Assembly (NCBI RefSeq): GCF_000739775.1
Contig: NZ_BBJH01000010.1
Location: forward strand, 1 to 64,000
Direction of reading: 5' to 3'
Length of the DNA: 64,000 bases
Origin: Paraburkholderia heleia NBRC 101817
GTDB taxonomy: Bacteria > Pseudomonadota > Gammaproteobacteria > Burkholderiales > Burkholderiaceae
Below, piece by piece: positions 1-8,576 of this stretch. The stretch's first letter is position 1. Each line of letters starts with the position of its first letter. Below the pieces are notes generated by a model. That model ran no database searches, had not been told where the DNA came from, and saw only the letters and a program-made list of their open reading frames with translations. The position numbers and the translations under genes were made by a program.

Positions 1-259
1 CGCGAGGTAGCAGGTCCCAACGCAGGCCTGTCTGCAAGATGAAGAGAATGCCGGTGAGCACCGCACGATTGTCGAGCGGCTTGCGCCCCGGATAACGGGT
101 TCGCCGTAGTTTGGGAGGGGGCAGCAACGGTTCGATGAGTGCCCAAAGTTCGTCGTCGAGTATCGGCTTGGCCATGTCCTTTTCGTCGTCGAAACAATGA
201 AAAGGTTAACAGCATTCGTCGAGGGTTAACAGCCCCTTCGTTCATTTTGTTAAGGGTTC
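1..259 (-). mobile_element. IS5-family insertion sequence, 5' part of transposase (cut by window edge)
   Basis: The reverse strand from 175 down to 1 reads as the N-terminus of an IS5-type DDE transposase: it starts MAKPILDDELWALIEPLLPP and continues with RYPGRKPLDNRAVLTGI, the usual DUF4096-type N-terminal domain of this family. The catalytic domain lies outside the window. Bases 176-259 are the terminal non-coding end of the element, including two GGTTAAC-type repeats near 204 and 226. The outer boundary is put at about 259 because the adjoining LysR reading frame resumes there; a TAA at 260-262 may be the short target duplication. The exact terminus is inferred. Confidence 0.8.
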
Positions 260-368
260 TAAGAGACACCGCGCCGCGAGTGACATTCAGTAACGTCGCG
301 GCACGGCCGAAATGTCGAGTCTCCACTATCGCAGAAAACGCTTCTAGCTGCTGGCGATCGAAATTCAT
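260..368 (-). pseudogene. 5' fragment of ArgP/IciA-like LysR regulator, interrupted by the IS
   Basis: Reading down from ATG at 368, the strand encodes MNFDRQQLEAFSAIVETRHF followed by GRAATLLNVTRGAVS. This is the winged-helix start of an ArgP (IciA)-type LysR regulator, whose helix normally continues as QRIKALEE. Here the frame runs into IS sequence right after GAVSL. About 35 codons remain; the rest should lie beyond the IS, outside the window. ArgP-type proteins usually control a divergent LysE-type amino-acid exporter, but none is visible here. The break is seen directly; the subfamily assignment rests on similarity of the short N-terminus. Confidence 0.7.
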
Positions 369-614
369 ATTGTTGCGTAAGCCCTGATCTGATCGGCAGA
401 AAGTCGATACGCTAGAGAGATCGGTCTCCGCATTTCCGCTATGAAACACGTCGCATGTGGCGGGGAATCCGAACTCGAGCGGCTTTGCCTTTTCTAGCTC
501 AACCTTCGCGCCTGTTTGATTGGCTTCGCTCATCAGCCAAGGAACAGATCGACCAATCTTTCCGGTGCATCATCCACGGACATCAGTTCTTGCGTCGCGA
601 GTGCCCCGTCAATA

Positions 615-1220
615 TCAGGCAGCAAGCGTTGCGATTTCCGTCTTTGCCGAGGCGACAGCGCCGCTACGTGCTTCAGAACCCATCGCGACACCTTCAGCAC
701 GAATGAAGGTGATGTCTGTGATGCCCAGAAAGCCGAAAAGTCCGCGCAGATAGGTTTCTTGATGATCCATGAAGGCGGCAGGCGAGCCTTCGATATAAGC
801 GCCGCCGCGCGACGAAGCGATGATGAGCTTCTTGTCGCCACACAGTCCGATCGGACCTTGCTCCCCGTAGCGGAAGGTTTTTCCGGCAACAGCAATGCGG
901 TCGATCCAGGCTTTCAGTTGCGACGATACGGTGAAGTTGTACATCGGTGCGCCAACGACCACGACATCGGCTGCGAGAAATTCCTCGAGCGCGATATTGC
1001 CTATGGCAACGTCAGCCTTTAGTGCCTCGTCCACGGACGCACCCTGGGCGGCCCCGAGGTGTGCCGCCGTCAGATGGCCGATCGGCGTAGCAGCAAGATC
1101 AAGACGACTGACCGTCAGATCGGGATGGCGGCCCCGCAAGGTGGCAACGATATCCGCCGACAGGTCACGGCTGACGGAGCCCTGCCCGAGGATGCTGGAA
1201 TCTACGTGTAGCAGTTTCAT
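615..1220 (-). CDS. azoR: FMN-dependent NADH-azoreductase
   Basis: A 201-residue flavodoxin-fold protein of the AzoR family. These cytoplasmic dimers reduce azo dyes and quinones by two-electron transfer from NAD(P)H through FMN. The N-terminal FMN phosphate loop ([12 protein letters not shown], residues 7-18), the isoalloxazine-contacting APMYNF segment (91-96) and the SSRGG loop (136-140) are all present, and the length matches the family. GGAG lies upstream of the ATG. It starts 20 bp after the YceI gene at 1241-1819 on the same strand, so it is probably the last gene of a b561-yceI-yceI-azoR transcript, which suggests a quinone or electrophile stress function. Confidence 0.9.
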   Translation of the reverse strand: MKLLHVDSSILGQGSVSRDLSADIVATLRGRHPDLTVSRLDLAATPIGHLTAAHLGAAQGASVDEALKADVAIGNIALEEFLAADVVVVGAPMYNFTVSSQLKAWIDRIAVAGKTFRYGEQGPIGLCGDKKLIIASSRGGAYIEGSPAAFMDHQETYLRGLFGFLGITDITFIRAEGVAMGSEARSGAVASAKTEIATLAA

Positions 1221-1240
1221 GAGACTAATCTCCAGTGGGA

Positions 1241-1819
1241 TTACTGCTTGATGGCTTCGGCCTGGATCAGCAGCTTGGTCTTCATGCTGAAACCGTAGGA
1301 CTTCCCGAAGTCGACACCGAATGCCGAGCGGTCAAACTCACCGTAGGCATCGACGCCGCACTCTTCCTTCTTCAGCATCGGGTTCACGAGGCATTTGAAC
1401 GTGTGGATTTTCAGCGTGAGCGGCTGCGTGACGCCGTGCAGCGTGAGCGAACCGACGACTTCCGACGGCGTACTGCCGTCGAATTTGATATTGCCCTGGT
1501 AGTGAGCGTCCGGGAATTTGGCCGCATCGAAGAATTTTTCGCCGCCGAGTTCAGCATCGAGCGCCTGGTTCCCGGTGTTGGCCGAGGCGACCTTGGTGAT
1601 CACGTCGACCGTACCGGTCTTGGCAGCGCGGTCGAGCACGACGGTACCTGACGAAGTGTTGAACTTGCCGCGCCAGACCGACAGGCCGCCGAAGTGGTCG
1701 GCTTCGAAGCTCGGATAGGTATGCGTCGGATCGAACTGATAGGTCGTGGGTTCGGCGGAAGCCGAGAACGACACGGCGGCGGCGAGCGTGCCGATGGCAA
1801 GCATCAGGTTTCTTTCCAA
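1241..1819 (-). CDS. YceI-family periplasmic protein
   Basis: A YceI-like lipocalin-fold protein of about 192 residues; these bind polyisoprenoids in the periplasm. The N-terminus is a signal peptide with a hydrophobic core ending in SASA before EPTTYQF. The mature part has the family pattern: [16 protein letters not shown], then paired [11 protein letters not shown] and [14 protein letters not shown] segments. A TTG at 1819 is preferred as start because AGGAG sits 6 bases before it; the next ATG is five codons in, and an upstream ATG at 1855 would give a poor signal peptide. It lies between a second yceI and azoR. YceI pairs with cytochrome b561 are a recurrent arrangement. Confidence 0.85.
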   Translation of the reverse strand: MERNLMLAIGTLAAAVSFSASAEPTTYQFDPTHTYPSFEADHFGGLSVWRGKFNTSSGTVVLDRAAKTGTVDVITKVASANTGNQALDAELGGEKFFDAAKFPDAHYQGNIKFDGSTPSEVVGSLTLHGVTQPLTLKIHTFKCLVNPMLKKEECGVDAYGEFDRSAFGVDFGKSYGFSMKTKLLIQAEAIKQ

Positions 1820-1892
1820 AATGATCTCCTGGGTAATGAGCGCCGCGCGAAGCACGGCATGGTGGAAGTGGGAAATAGGCAGCCGCTCTCGT

Positions 1893-2453
1893 TTACTTCA
1901 CGGCTACGAGATGGAACTTGATCTGCACGTCGTCGGCGACGATCGAAGTGTCTTTCCACGCACCGGTACCGATGTCAAAAACGAGGCGTTTGATCGGCAG
2001 CGTGCCATCGAATATCTGCTTGCCGCTAGCCCGGGTCACCGTAACTGGCACCGTGACCGGCACAGTCTTGCCCTTAATGGTGAGCTTGCCGGTCACGTTG
2101 TAGTGGTTGCCACCGGTCGGCACAATCGCCGTGGAAACGAAGATGGCTTGCGGGAAGTCCTTCGCGTCGAACCATTCTTTGCCAGCAACCTGATCGTTGT
2201 ACGAGGTGTCTCCGAGGTCGTAGCTGCCGACATCGATCGTGACCTGCGCATTGCCCTGCGCTGCCTTGTCTGGGTCGAACTTGATCTGGGCTGTGAACTT
2301 CCTGAACACGCCTTCCGTGGGCACGTTCATCTGTCTGGCTACGGCCGATACCTTGCTCTGTGCTGGATCTACCTGCGCATGTGCTCTGCCGACAAGGCCG
2401 AAGGTGATGGCCGCCATAGCCACCATCATGGAGGGCAGGAACAGAACGTTCAT
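1893..2453 (-). CDS. YceI-family periplasmic protein (second copy)
   Basis: A 186-residue YceI-family protein with an N-terminal signal peptide ending around GRAHA/QVDP. The core carries the expected [31 protein letters not shown] and [12 protein letters not shown] segments. It is clearly diverged from the neighbouring copy at 1241-1819, so this is an old duplication or two independent family members rather than a recent tandem copy. It begins 10 bp downstream of the cytochrome b561 gene, which indicates co-transcription. A role in carrying a quinone or other isoprenoid for the b561 protein is inference from the gene order. Confidence 0.85.
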   Translation of the reverse strand: MNVLFLPSMMVAMAAITFGLVGRAHAQVDPAQSKVSAVARQMNVPTEGVFRKFTAQIKFDPDKAAQGNAQVTIDVGSYDLGDTSYNDQVAGKEWFDAKDFPQAIFVSTAIVPTGGNHYNVTGKLTIKGKTVPVTVPVTVTRASGKQIFDGTLPIKRLVFDIGTGAWKDTSIVADDVQIKFHLVAVK

Positions 2454-2463
2454 CGAATCGTCT

Positions 2464-3000
2464 TCACTTGAGAAAGGGCAACATGCGCGACAGTACGTCG
2501 TCGCGATCGAAAAACCGGTGCTTCAGCGCGCCCAACACGTGCAATACGACGACCGCAAGCAGCGTGTAGTCGAGCAGCACGTGCGCTTCGCGTAGTACGG
2601 GCCTGAGCGCCGGGTTCGGATTAATCAGGGACGGCAGCGGCACAAGTCCCAGATAGACCACCGGGATGCCAGCGGCCGAACTGTAGAAATAGCCAGTCAG
2701 CGGAACCGCGAACATCAGCAGGTACAGGAGGTGATGTACGCCATGTGCGGCCACGCGCTGTAAGCCCGTGACGTTGTCGGACAATGCAGGCGGCACATGC
2801 GTGGCGCGCCACAACAAGCGCAGGGCAGCGAGCGCAAGCACGGTCACGCCGATCCATTTGTGCCACGAGAAGCACCTGAGCTTGGTCGGCGTGAAGCCGG
2901 GGATGTCGGTCATCACCCAGCCGAGCGCAAAGCCACAGACGATCAGCAATGCAATCAGCCAGTGCAGTGTTATCGCCGTCCGCGTATAGGCGGTCGGCAT
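2464..3000 (-). CDS. Cytochrome b561 family membrane protein
   Basis: A membrane protein of 178 residues from the ATG at 3000 (185 if a TTG at 3021 is used). It has four hydrophobic helices and the histidines expected of di-heme b561: one in the LHW motif of helix 1, one in SWHKW before helix 2, the HGVHH cluster in helix 3, and the AHVLLDY/VVLHVLGA pair in helix 4. Members move electrons from the quinone pool across the inner membrane. It is the first gene of a leftward cluster with two yceI genes and azoR, and is divergent from a LysR gene that is its likely regulator. Confidence 0.88.
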   Translation of the reverse strand: MPTAYTRTAITLHWLIALLIVCGFALGWVMTDIPGFTPTKLRCFSWHKWIGVTVLALAALRLLWRATHVPPALSDNVTGLQRVAAHGVHHLLYLLMFAVPLTGYFYSSAAGIPVVYLGLVPLPSLINPNPALRPVLREAHVLLDYTLLAVVVLHVLGALKHRFFDRDDVLSRMLPFLK

Positions 3001-3152
3001 GTAGTTCGATGAGTTTCTCAATTTGGCTGAAGGCCTGGATCGATCTGGCCAAGAGATTCTTTGTCTGTTTTGAACGATTGGAAATAATCACTTCCTGCAT
3101 AGAGTTCGAAGTATGGAGACTGAGGGCATTCCAGACTAGACGGTAAAATCGG

Positions 3153-3167
3153 ATGGAATTAATCCAT
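3153..3167. promoter_or_regulatory. Possible LysR operator in the b561/lysR divergent promoter
   Basis: ATGGAATTAATCCAT is an interrupted palindrome (arms ATGGA/TCCAT around ATTAA) lying 15 bp upstream of the lysR start at 3183, within the 182-bp region between the divergent cytochrome b561 and lysR genes. LysR proteins bind such interrupted dyads. This is a visual match only. Confidence 0.3.
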
Positions 3168-3182
3168 TTTTGGAGAAATCGC

Positions 3183-4106
3183 GTGATCGATCTGAATGAC
3201 CTGGCGATGTTCGTCCAGGTAGTCCGTTCCGGCAGCTTTTCTGAAGCGGCACGACGTCTACGTATGCCGTCGAATACATTGAGTCGACGCATCGATAGGC
3301 TCGAAGGACAGCTCGGCACCCGTCTGCTGCATCGCTCGACGCGCAAACTCGCGCTGAGCACAGAAGGGCAAGCACTGTTTGAACGCTATGCGCCTGCGCT
3401 CGACCAGATTCTGGAGATCGGGCAGCGCCATGCTGATGAGCAGACACTGTCTGGCTCGGTCCGAATTACCGCGATGGCTGGTCTGTTTGAATTCTTCGGC
3501 ATGGAATGGCTGGTCAAGTTCTATACCCGCTACCCAAACATCAGCGTCGATTTTCTGCTTGATGATTCTCCCTCTGATCTGATCACCGAGCGCGTCGACC
3601 TGGCTTTACGTACCGGCATCGAGACGGGTAGCGGTTTTAAGGTGCGTCGACTGGCACCGGATGAAGTGATTCTGGCGGCGAGCCCCGCCTATCTGGCGCG
3701 GCGACCTGCGCCACGAACGCTGCGAGATCTGGCCGAACACGACTGTCTGACGATTTCCAATCGGCAGGGTCGCAGCATGTGGCGTTTGCATGGCGCACGT
3801 GGCAGCCAGGAGGTATCGATCAAAAGCAGGTTCGCGGTCAACGACATGCGAGTGCTGGTGCAAGCTTGCGTCGCTGGCCTGGGCATTGCATTGGTGCCGC
3901 AACTGCTGGCCGGGCCAATGATTGCGCAAGGCAAACTGGTACGCGTTCTGCCCACCTATCGGCGTTCAGGTACCGGCTTCGGACTGCAGCTCGTCTACAC
4001 GAGTCGCCCGCCCGTGCCACCTGCGGTAGCGGTTTTTGCTGAATTTCTTTTGGAAGGGTTAGGTGACACGCCGGCAAGTCCGTCGTGGAGCGGTGCCGGT
4101 CGATAA
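3183..4106 (+). CDS. LysR-family transcriptional regulator
   Basis: A 307-residue LysR-type regulator. The N-terminal winged helix (DLNDLAMFVQVVRSGSFSEA to RLLHRSTRKLALS) is followed by the periplasmic-binding-like effector domain, including the GLGIALVPQLLA motif near the C-terminus. I place the start at the GTG at 3183 because TGGAG lies a few bases upstream and IDLNDLAMF matches the usual LysR beginning; the ATG at 3153 would add ten atypical residues and overlap the possible operator. It is divergent from the b561-yceI-yceI-azoR cluster and is a good candidate for its regulator. The effector is unknown. Confidence 0.88.
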   Translation: MIDLNDLAMFVQVVRSGSFSEAARRLRMPSNTLSRRIDRLEGQLGTRLLHRSTRKLALSTEGQALFERYAPALDQILEIGQRHADEQTLSGSVRITAMAGLFEFFGMEWLVKFYTRYPNISVDFLLDDSPSDLITERVDLALRTGIETGSGFKVRRLAPDEVILAASPAYLARRPAPRTLRDLAEHDCLTISNRQGRSMWRLHGARGSQEVSIKSRFAVNDMRVLVQACVAGLGIALVPQLLAGPMIAQGKLVRVLPTYRRSGTGFGLQLVYTSRPPVPPAVAVFAEFLLEGLGDTPASPSWSGAGR

Positions 4107-4414
4107 GCGTCATCGCACCTTGGACTTCAAGGGCGCTCCTCGATAGTCAAAAAATTTCTGGACCGATTGAGATCAACCATTTCAAATTACTTGAACATAA
4201 TCACCAAAATTTTCCGGCTATTCTTATCAATGATTTCCAGATACCTTCGTATCCACGAATGTCATGTCCCCCTCTGTAAGCCGCACAACGCAGGCTTGAC
4301 CTACTCGCCTGCTTCATCTATTGCAAAAAATATGAACTCGCAAATCCAGATCTCCATATCGGGCGCGGAGGCGTTCAGCCTCGATGTGTACCATCCTTCG
4401 GTAAAGGTGATCGC
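4107..4414. other. Intergenic stretch, AT-rich, with a possible 28-codon upstream ORF
   Basis: This 308-bp stretch is noticeably AT-rich around 4145-4260 and holds no recognisable gene. A short frame, ATG 4332 to TGA 4418, encodes about 28 residues starting MNSQIQISISGAEAF. Its stop overlaps the start of the SnoaL-like gene in an ATGA arrangement, so it could be a translationally coupled leader peptide. No ribosome binding site is clear in front of it, and it may be fortuitous. Confidence 0.35.
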
Positions 4415-4813
4415 ATGATGCACGCCCCCGAACTACTCGAAGCGCACCTTCACGAGATGCTGGTTGATTTCGCCGCTTGGCGTGCCCTGTTCGCGGACGA
4501 CGCCACCATGGAGTTCGTCTATGGCGCGTCAGCTGGCATCAAAAGCCCGTTACACGGAATCGAAGCCATAGCTGAAAGCGTCCGCGGCTTCCTCGACGCT
4601 GTCAGCGATTTCCAGGTACAAGTATCAAAGGTTTTTCGCATCGAAGGCGAAGATGCGGTCGTGGCGGAATTCACTGGCAGCGGCACGGCCATCAAAACCG
4701 GACGTGCTTACAACCAGAACTACATCCTCTATCTGCGCGCCGAAGGCGGAAAAATCGTCACGCTTCGCGAGTATTGGGATGCTACCCGCGTTGTCGCGGC
4801 ATTCCAGCCTTAA
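4415..4813 (+). CDS. SnoaL-like / NTF2-fold small protein
   Basis: A 132-residue protein with the cone-shaped alpha+beta barrel pattern of SnoaL-like polyketide cyclases and related ketosteroid-isomerase-fold proteins: AAWRALFADDATMEF near the start, GIEAIAESVRGFLDAV in the middle, and the final LREYWDATRV strand. Such proteins bind small hydrophobic molecules or isomerise them; no reaction can be assigned here. Two ATGs in a row (4415, 4418) follow a weak AAGGTGA. The MDR oxidoreductase gene begins 48 bp downstream in the same direction, so the two probably work together. Confidence 0.8.
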   Translation: MMHAPELLEAHLHEMLVDFAAWRALFADDATMEFVYGASAGIKSPLHGIEAIAESVRGFLDAVSDFQVQVSKVFRIEGEDAVVAEFTGSGTAIKTGRAYNQNYILYLRAEGGKIVTLREYWDATRVVAAFQP

Positions 4814-4861
4814 TCGCCGACCAGGTTTGCGCCGCGGTTACGCGGAAAAATCAAAAAGAAC

Positions 4862-5869
4862 ATGAAAGCCATCCTGCTACGCGCTCCAGGCGGTCTGGAA
4901 AATCTCAAGCAGACCAATCTGGAAGATCCTGGCTCTCCCAAGCAGGGGCAGATCCGGGTACGTCTTCATGCCAGCTCGCTGAACTATCACGACTACAACG
5001 TGGCGACCATTCCCGGTTCTGCTACGGACGGTCGGATTCCTCTTTCCGACGGTGCGGGAGTGGTCGAGGAAGTCGGCGAAGGCGTGGCGGAATTCAAGCC
5101 CGGCGATTGTGTCGTCTCCTGTTTTTCGCCAGCCTGGCAGCTTGGCCGACCGCCTGTCCGGGATTTCTCGTCTGTTCCGGGTGACGGGGTTGACGGATAC
5201 GCGCGAGACGTCGTCGTTTCAGCCGCAAACTCGTTCACGCAAGCACCACGCAGCTATACACATGCGGAGGCGGCGACCCTGACGACGGCTGGACTCACGG
5301 CTTGGCGAGCACTCGTTGTCGAAGGCCGGATTCAGGCCGGCGATACCGTGTTGGTGCCAGGCACGGGTGGCGTATCGATCTTCGCTCTGCAGTTCGCAAA
5401 GCGAATGGGCGCGACGGTCATCATAACGTCGTCATCCGACGAAAAACTCAAGCGCGCCACGGCGCTCGGAGCCGATCATACGATCAACTACAAGGCGTGC
5501 CCGGAATGGGGACGCCGCGTACTGGATCTCACCGGGGGACGAGGCGCCGATCATGTCATCGAGCTCGGAGGGCCAGGCACTCTGACGCAGTCTATCGAAG
5601 CTGTTCGCCTGGGCGGATTGATTGCACTGATCGGGGTTCATACCGGCTGGGGCGGGCATGTACCCACCGTACAGCTCATGGCAAAACAGGCACGGCTGCA
5701 AGGTATCATCGTAGGCAGCCGTATGCAGCAAATCGAGATGATCCGCGGTATCGACGCGACGGGATTGAAGCCCGTCATCGATCGTCACTTCGGTCTCGAG
5801 GAGCTCGCAGATGCTTTCCGCTATCAGGCTCAGGGCAGCCATTTCGGGAAGATCGGCATCCAGATCTGA
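4862..5869 (+). CDS. NAD(P)-dependent alcohol dehydrogenase / quinone oxidoreductase (MDR superfamily)
   Basis: A 335-residue medium-chain dehydrogenase/reductase. The N-terminal GroES-like domain has SSLNYHDYN where zinc alcohol dehydrogenases carry the catalytic Cys, and no four-cysteine structural zinc site is visible, so this is the zinc-independent quinone-oxidoreductase type. The Rossmann part carries GTGGVSIFALQFAKRMGA from residue 167 and GLEELADAFRYQAQGSHFGK at the end. GAACATG precedes the start with only a weak ribosome site. It is probably co-transcribed with the SnoaL-like gene. The substrate is unknown; an enone, quinone or alcohol is likely. Confidence 0.85.
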   Translation: MKAILLRAPGGLENLKQTNLEDPGSPKQGQIRVRLHASSLNYHDYNVATIPGSATDGRIPLSDGAGVVEEVGEGVAEFKPGDCVVSCFSPAWQLGRPPVRDFSSVPGDGVDGYARDVVVSAANSFTQAPRSYTHAEAATLTTAGLTAWRALVVEGRIQAGDTVLVPGTGGVSIFALQFAKRMGATVIITSSSDEKLKRATALGADHTINYKACPEWGRRVLDLTGGRGADHVIELGGPGTLTQSIEAVRLGGLIALIGVHTGWGGHVPTVQLMAKQARLQGIIVGSRMQQIEMIRGIDATGLKPVIDRHFGLEELADAFRYQAQGSHFGKIGIQI

Positions 5870-5980
5870 CTGGCATTCGACACTGCCGCCACCGAACTGA
5901 GATCAGCTTCGAGGATTGCAGCTTCTCCCTTCTCGAAGCCGGGATCAGCGTGGCATGGCAAGAAATCCCCCAGAGGCTTT

Positions 5981-6886
5981 ATGAGCAACCCCGGAATACC
6001 CAGTCTCGATCAACTGAAGGTCTTTCTGACCGTGGTCGAAACAGGCAGTTTCGCGGCGGCGGCCCGTCGATTAAGTAGAGCGACTTCGGCCATCAGTTAT
6101 ACGATCGCCACCCTGGAAACCCAGTTGGGCGTCCCGCTGTTCGATCGAGAATCGACCAGGAAACCCACGCTGACCGAAGCTGGAATCGCCGTTCTGTCGG
6201 AAGCGCGCACGGTGTGCAACGGTGTCGACAGCCTCCGGGCGCGCGTACGAGGTCTCATCAGCGGCCTGGAAGGCGAAGTCGTGCTCGCCGTAGACGTCAT
6301 GCTTCCTACTGAGCGCCTGGTCGATGCCTTACATGCGTTCGAAGCCGAATTTCCGACTGTCGCTATCAAGTTGCACGTCGAAGCGCTCGGTGCTGTCGTG
6401 CATCTCGTCCAGGAAGGCCGTGCCGGCATCGGCATCAGTGGCCCGCTGCAAGAAGCCTCGCCAGGGATCGAATCTATCCATATCGGCCACGTCGAACTCA
6501 TCCCTGTCGCATCGCCATTACACGCGCTCGTTAGCAACGGAAATCCCACTCCAGGAGACATCCGCAAACACGTGCAGCTTGTCCTGACAGATCGCTCGCC
6601 CGTCACGGAAGGGCATGATTTCGGCGTACTCAGTCTGCGCACGTGGCGGCTGGCCGACCTCGGCTCGAAACACGCACTGCTCGTCGCGGGCATTGGATGG
6701 GGCAATATGCCCGAGCCCATGGTACGAGCAGACATCGAGGCCGGCAGATTGGTGCGGCTGCGTCTTCCTGAGTCGGATGGCGGTCGATACAAGCTCAGCG
6801 CAATACATCGTATCGATGCACCACCAGGGCCGGCAGCATCCTGGCTCATTCAACGCTTCGCAGCACAGACTCAGGCTCGCGTTTGA
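5981..6886 (+). CDS. LysR-family transcriptional regulator
   Basis: A 301-residue LysR regulator with a normal N-terminal winged helix (PSLDQLKVFLTVVETGSFAA, then RLSRATSAISYTIATLETQLG) and a full-length effector domain. AGAGGC lies just before the ATG. It sits between an MDR oxidoreductase upstream and a crotonase-family gene 47 bp downstream, all on the same strand. It could therefore belong to the same transcript and regulate either flank. Effector and targets cannot be told from sequence. Confidence 0.88.
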   Translation: MSNPGIPSLDQLKVFLTVVETGSFAAAARRLSRATSAISYTIATLETQLGVPLFDRESTRKPTLTEAGIAVLSEARTVCNGVDSLRARVRGLISGLEGEVVLAVDVMLPTERLVDALHAFEAEFPTVAIKLHVEALGAVVHLVQEGRAGIGISGPLQEASPGIESIHIGHVELIPVASPLHALVSNGNPTPGDIRKHVQLVLTDRSPVTEGHDFGVLSLRTWRLADLGSKHALLVAGIGWGNMPEPMVRADIEAGRLVRLRLPESDGGRYKLSAIHRIDAPPGPAASWLIQRFAAQTQARV

Positions 6887-6933
6887 ACTTGCCGGCTGTG
6901 TAGGCAGACATCAACCTCCACGGGAAAACAGAG

Positions 6934-7770
6934 ATGAACAAGCAAATCAGCCTGGACGTTAGATCGGGCTTGTGGATCGCAACGTTCCGTAATCCACCGA
7001 TCAATCTGATCGATCCGGATACGATCGAAGAATTGCAGAATCTGGTTGCCTCGCTCGAAAGCGATAACGACGTCAAGGCCATCGTGTTCAGAAGCGCCGA
7101 CCCGGATTTCTTCATGGCTCACTGGGATGTGCTCGCTGACAAACAGCGGGTCGCCGCTATGCTGCCCGGGCCAACGGGTATGCACCCGTGGATCGATGTA
7201 CTAGCACGCTTGTCGCGCGCGCCTGTGGTCTCGATCGCCGATATTCGCGGCCGGGCGCGCGGCGCCGGCAGCGAATTTGTGCTGGCTTGCGACATGCGTT
7301 TCGCCAGCCTCGAGCGCGCGATACTGGGACAGTTCGAGGTCGGGCTCGGCGTCGTACCCGGCGGCAATCCGATGGCTCGCCTTGCCGGGTTGATGGGCCG
7401 CGGACGCGCACTCGAGGTCGTTCTCGGCGCCGACGACTTTACGGCCGAAGTCGCCGAACGCTATGGTTATATCAATCGGGCGCTGCCCGATGCCGAGATC
7501 GAGGCGTTCGTGGATAACTTCGCGCTCCGACTAGCATCCTTCGAAAAGCACGCGATCGTCGAAAGCAAGGCATTGATGGATGTCGTTTCACTGCCACCCG
7601 ATGCAGTCTTCCCGCCCGCGCTGTCGGCCTTCTTTAAATCGGCCGCGCATCCGGGTACGCGCACACGTTCCGCCGCCCTGCTCGAACGCGGTTTACAACA
7701 ACGCTCCGAGACCGAGATGCGTCTGGGTCAAGTCGTAGGTGAACTTCCCGCTTCCGGGGCTCTGCAATAA
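6934..7770 (+). CDS. Enoyl-CoA hydratase/isomerase family protein
   Basis: A 278-residue crotonase-fold protein. The oxyanion-hole region (AIVFRSADPDFFMAH and RGRARGAGSEFVLACDMRFA) and the segment with the general-base glutamate (GQFEVGLGVVPGGNPMARL) are present. Crotonases act on acyl-CoA thioesters; whether this one is a hydratase, isomerase or hydrolase is not clear. The familiar GGG of the oxyanion helix is GAG here, a mild variation. It starts 47 bp after the upstream LysR gene. About 90 bp separates its end from a pseudogene on the opposite strand. Confidence 0.85.
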   Translation: MNKQISLDVRSGLWIATFRNPPINLIDPDTIEELQNLVASLESDNDVKAIVFRSADPDFFMAHWDVLADKQRVAAMLPGPTGMHPWIDVLARLSRAPVVSIADIRGRARGAGSEFVLACDMRFASLERAILGQFEVGLGVVPGGNPMARLAGLMGRGRALEVVLGADDFTAEVAERYGYINRALPDAEIEAFVDNFALRLASFEKHAIVESKALMDVVSLPPDAVFPPALSAFFKSAAHPGTRTRSAALLERGLQQRSETEMRLGQVVGELPASGALQ

Positions 7771-7861
7771 AAATTGCATTCCCACGTGATGAAACATCCT
7801 CGTTAAATCTCCCCGCTTCCGAACGTGCCCAATCCTTTTCCGGCCACGTTCGAAATCCAGA

Positions 7862-8410
7862 TCAGACGTTCCCCTTCAATATGCCAAGTAGACACCGGAA
7901 CGCCAATGGAAGATGGCGATTCTTGGGGTAATAGAGACACAGTCCCGGCAAAGACTGACACCAGTCGTCCAGAAGCACGACCAGCCGCTTAGCGGAGAGC
8001 TCGTCCTCGATCAGCGCCACTGGAAGATGCGCAATACCGAGCCCCTTGATCGCAGCCTCGATGACGAGGCCGTTGTGATTAATTTTCTTAGAAAATCCTG
8101 GCCGCCACCTCGCCAGTATTGATCCGTATGGTCCCGCCCGGCCAGCTTCCTCGTGCAAGCCTTCGAGTACATCGCTCAAATTGCCGGGAATCGCGTTGAG
8201 CTGAACGAATAGTTTTCTTCCAGGCTCCGTCAGAGCGACGCTGCGCGTCGTTCGATTCAGCAACCGCGTCTTCAGCCGCTCCTCGAGAGAACGGATCAGG
8301 TGACTTAGCGTGGATGGCGTTACATTGAGCTCTTCGGATGCTTTCCGAAAACTCAGCCGATTGGCTACTTTCTGAAATGCAACCAGCTCGTTAGTCGGCG
8401 GAATATTCAT
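7862..8410 (-). pseudogene. LysR-family regulator with internal deletion and frameshift
   Basis: The frame encodes 182 residues where LysR proteins have about 300. The winged-helix domain is intact (LVAFQKVANRLSFRKASEEL to RTTRSVALTEPGRKLF) and so is the C-terminal piece (HNGLVIEAAIKGLGIAHLPV to GLCLYYPKNRHLPL). The part joining them is wrong: around 8100-8140 another frame of the same strand reads RINTGEVAARIF, the normal start of the effector domain. An indel has therefore shifted the frame, and about 110 codons after it are missing. The two remaining parts are in frame by chance, but no working effector domain is possible. Confidence 0.8.
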
Positions 8411-8576
8411 TCATGAAATCTCTCTCATACTTCATCCAGATTACGCGCATAGTCCGGATAACTACTTTTCGCTAGCATGGTTGCCTACATTCCTCACCAA
8501 AGTATTGGAGTCAACGAATGAGCGGAAAGCATCTGCTTGAAAAAAATCTTCTTGCGTTTACGGCAACGAACCGGCC

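Noticed and set aside
1893..2453. Recent tandem duplication of yceI
   Set aside because: The two YceI proteins are clearly diverged in length and sequence, so no recent duplication can be claimed.
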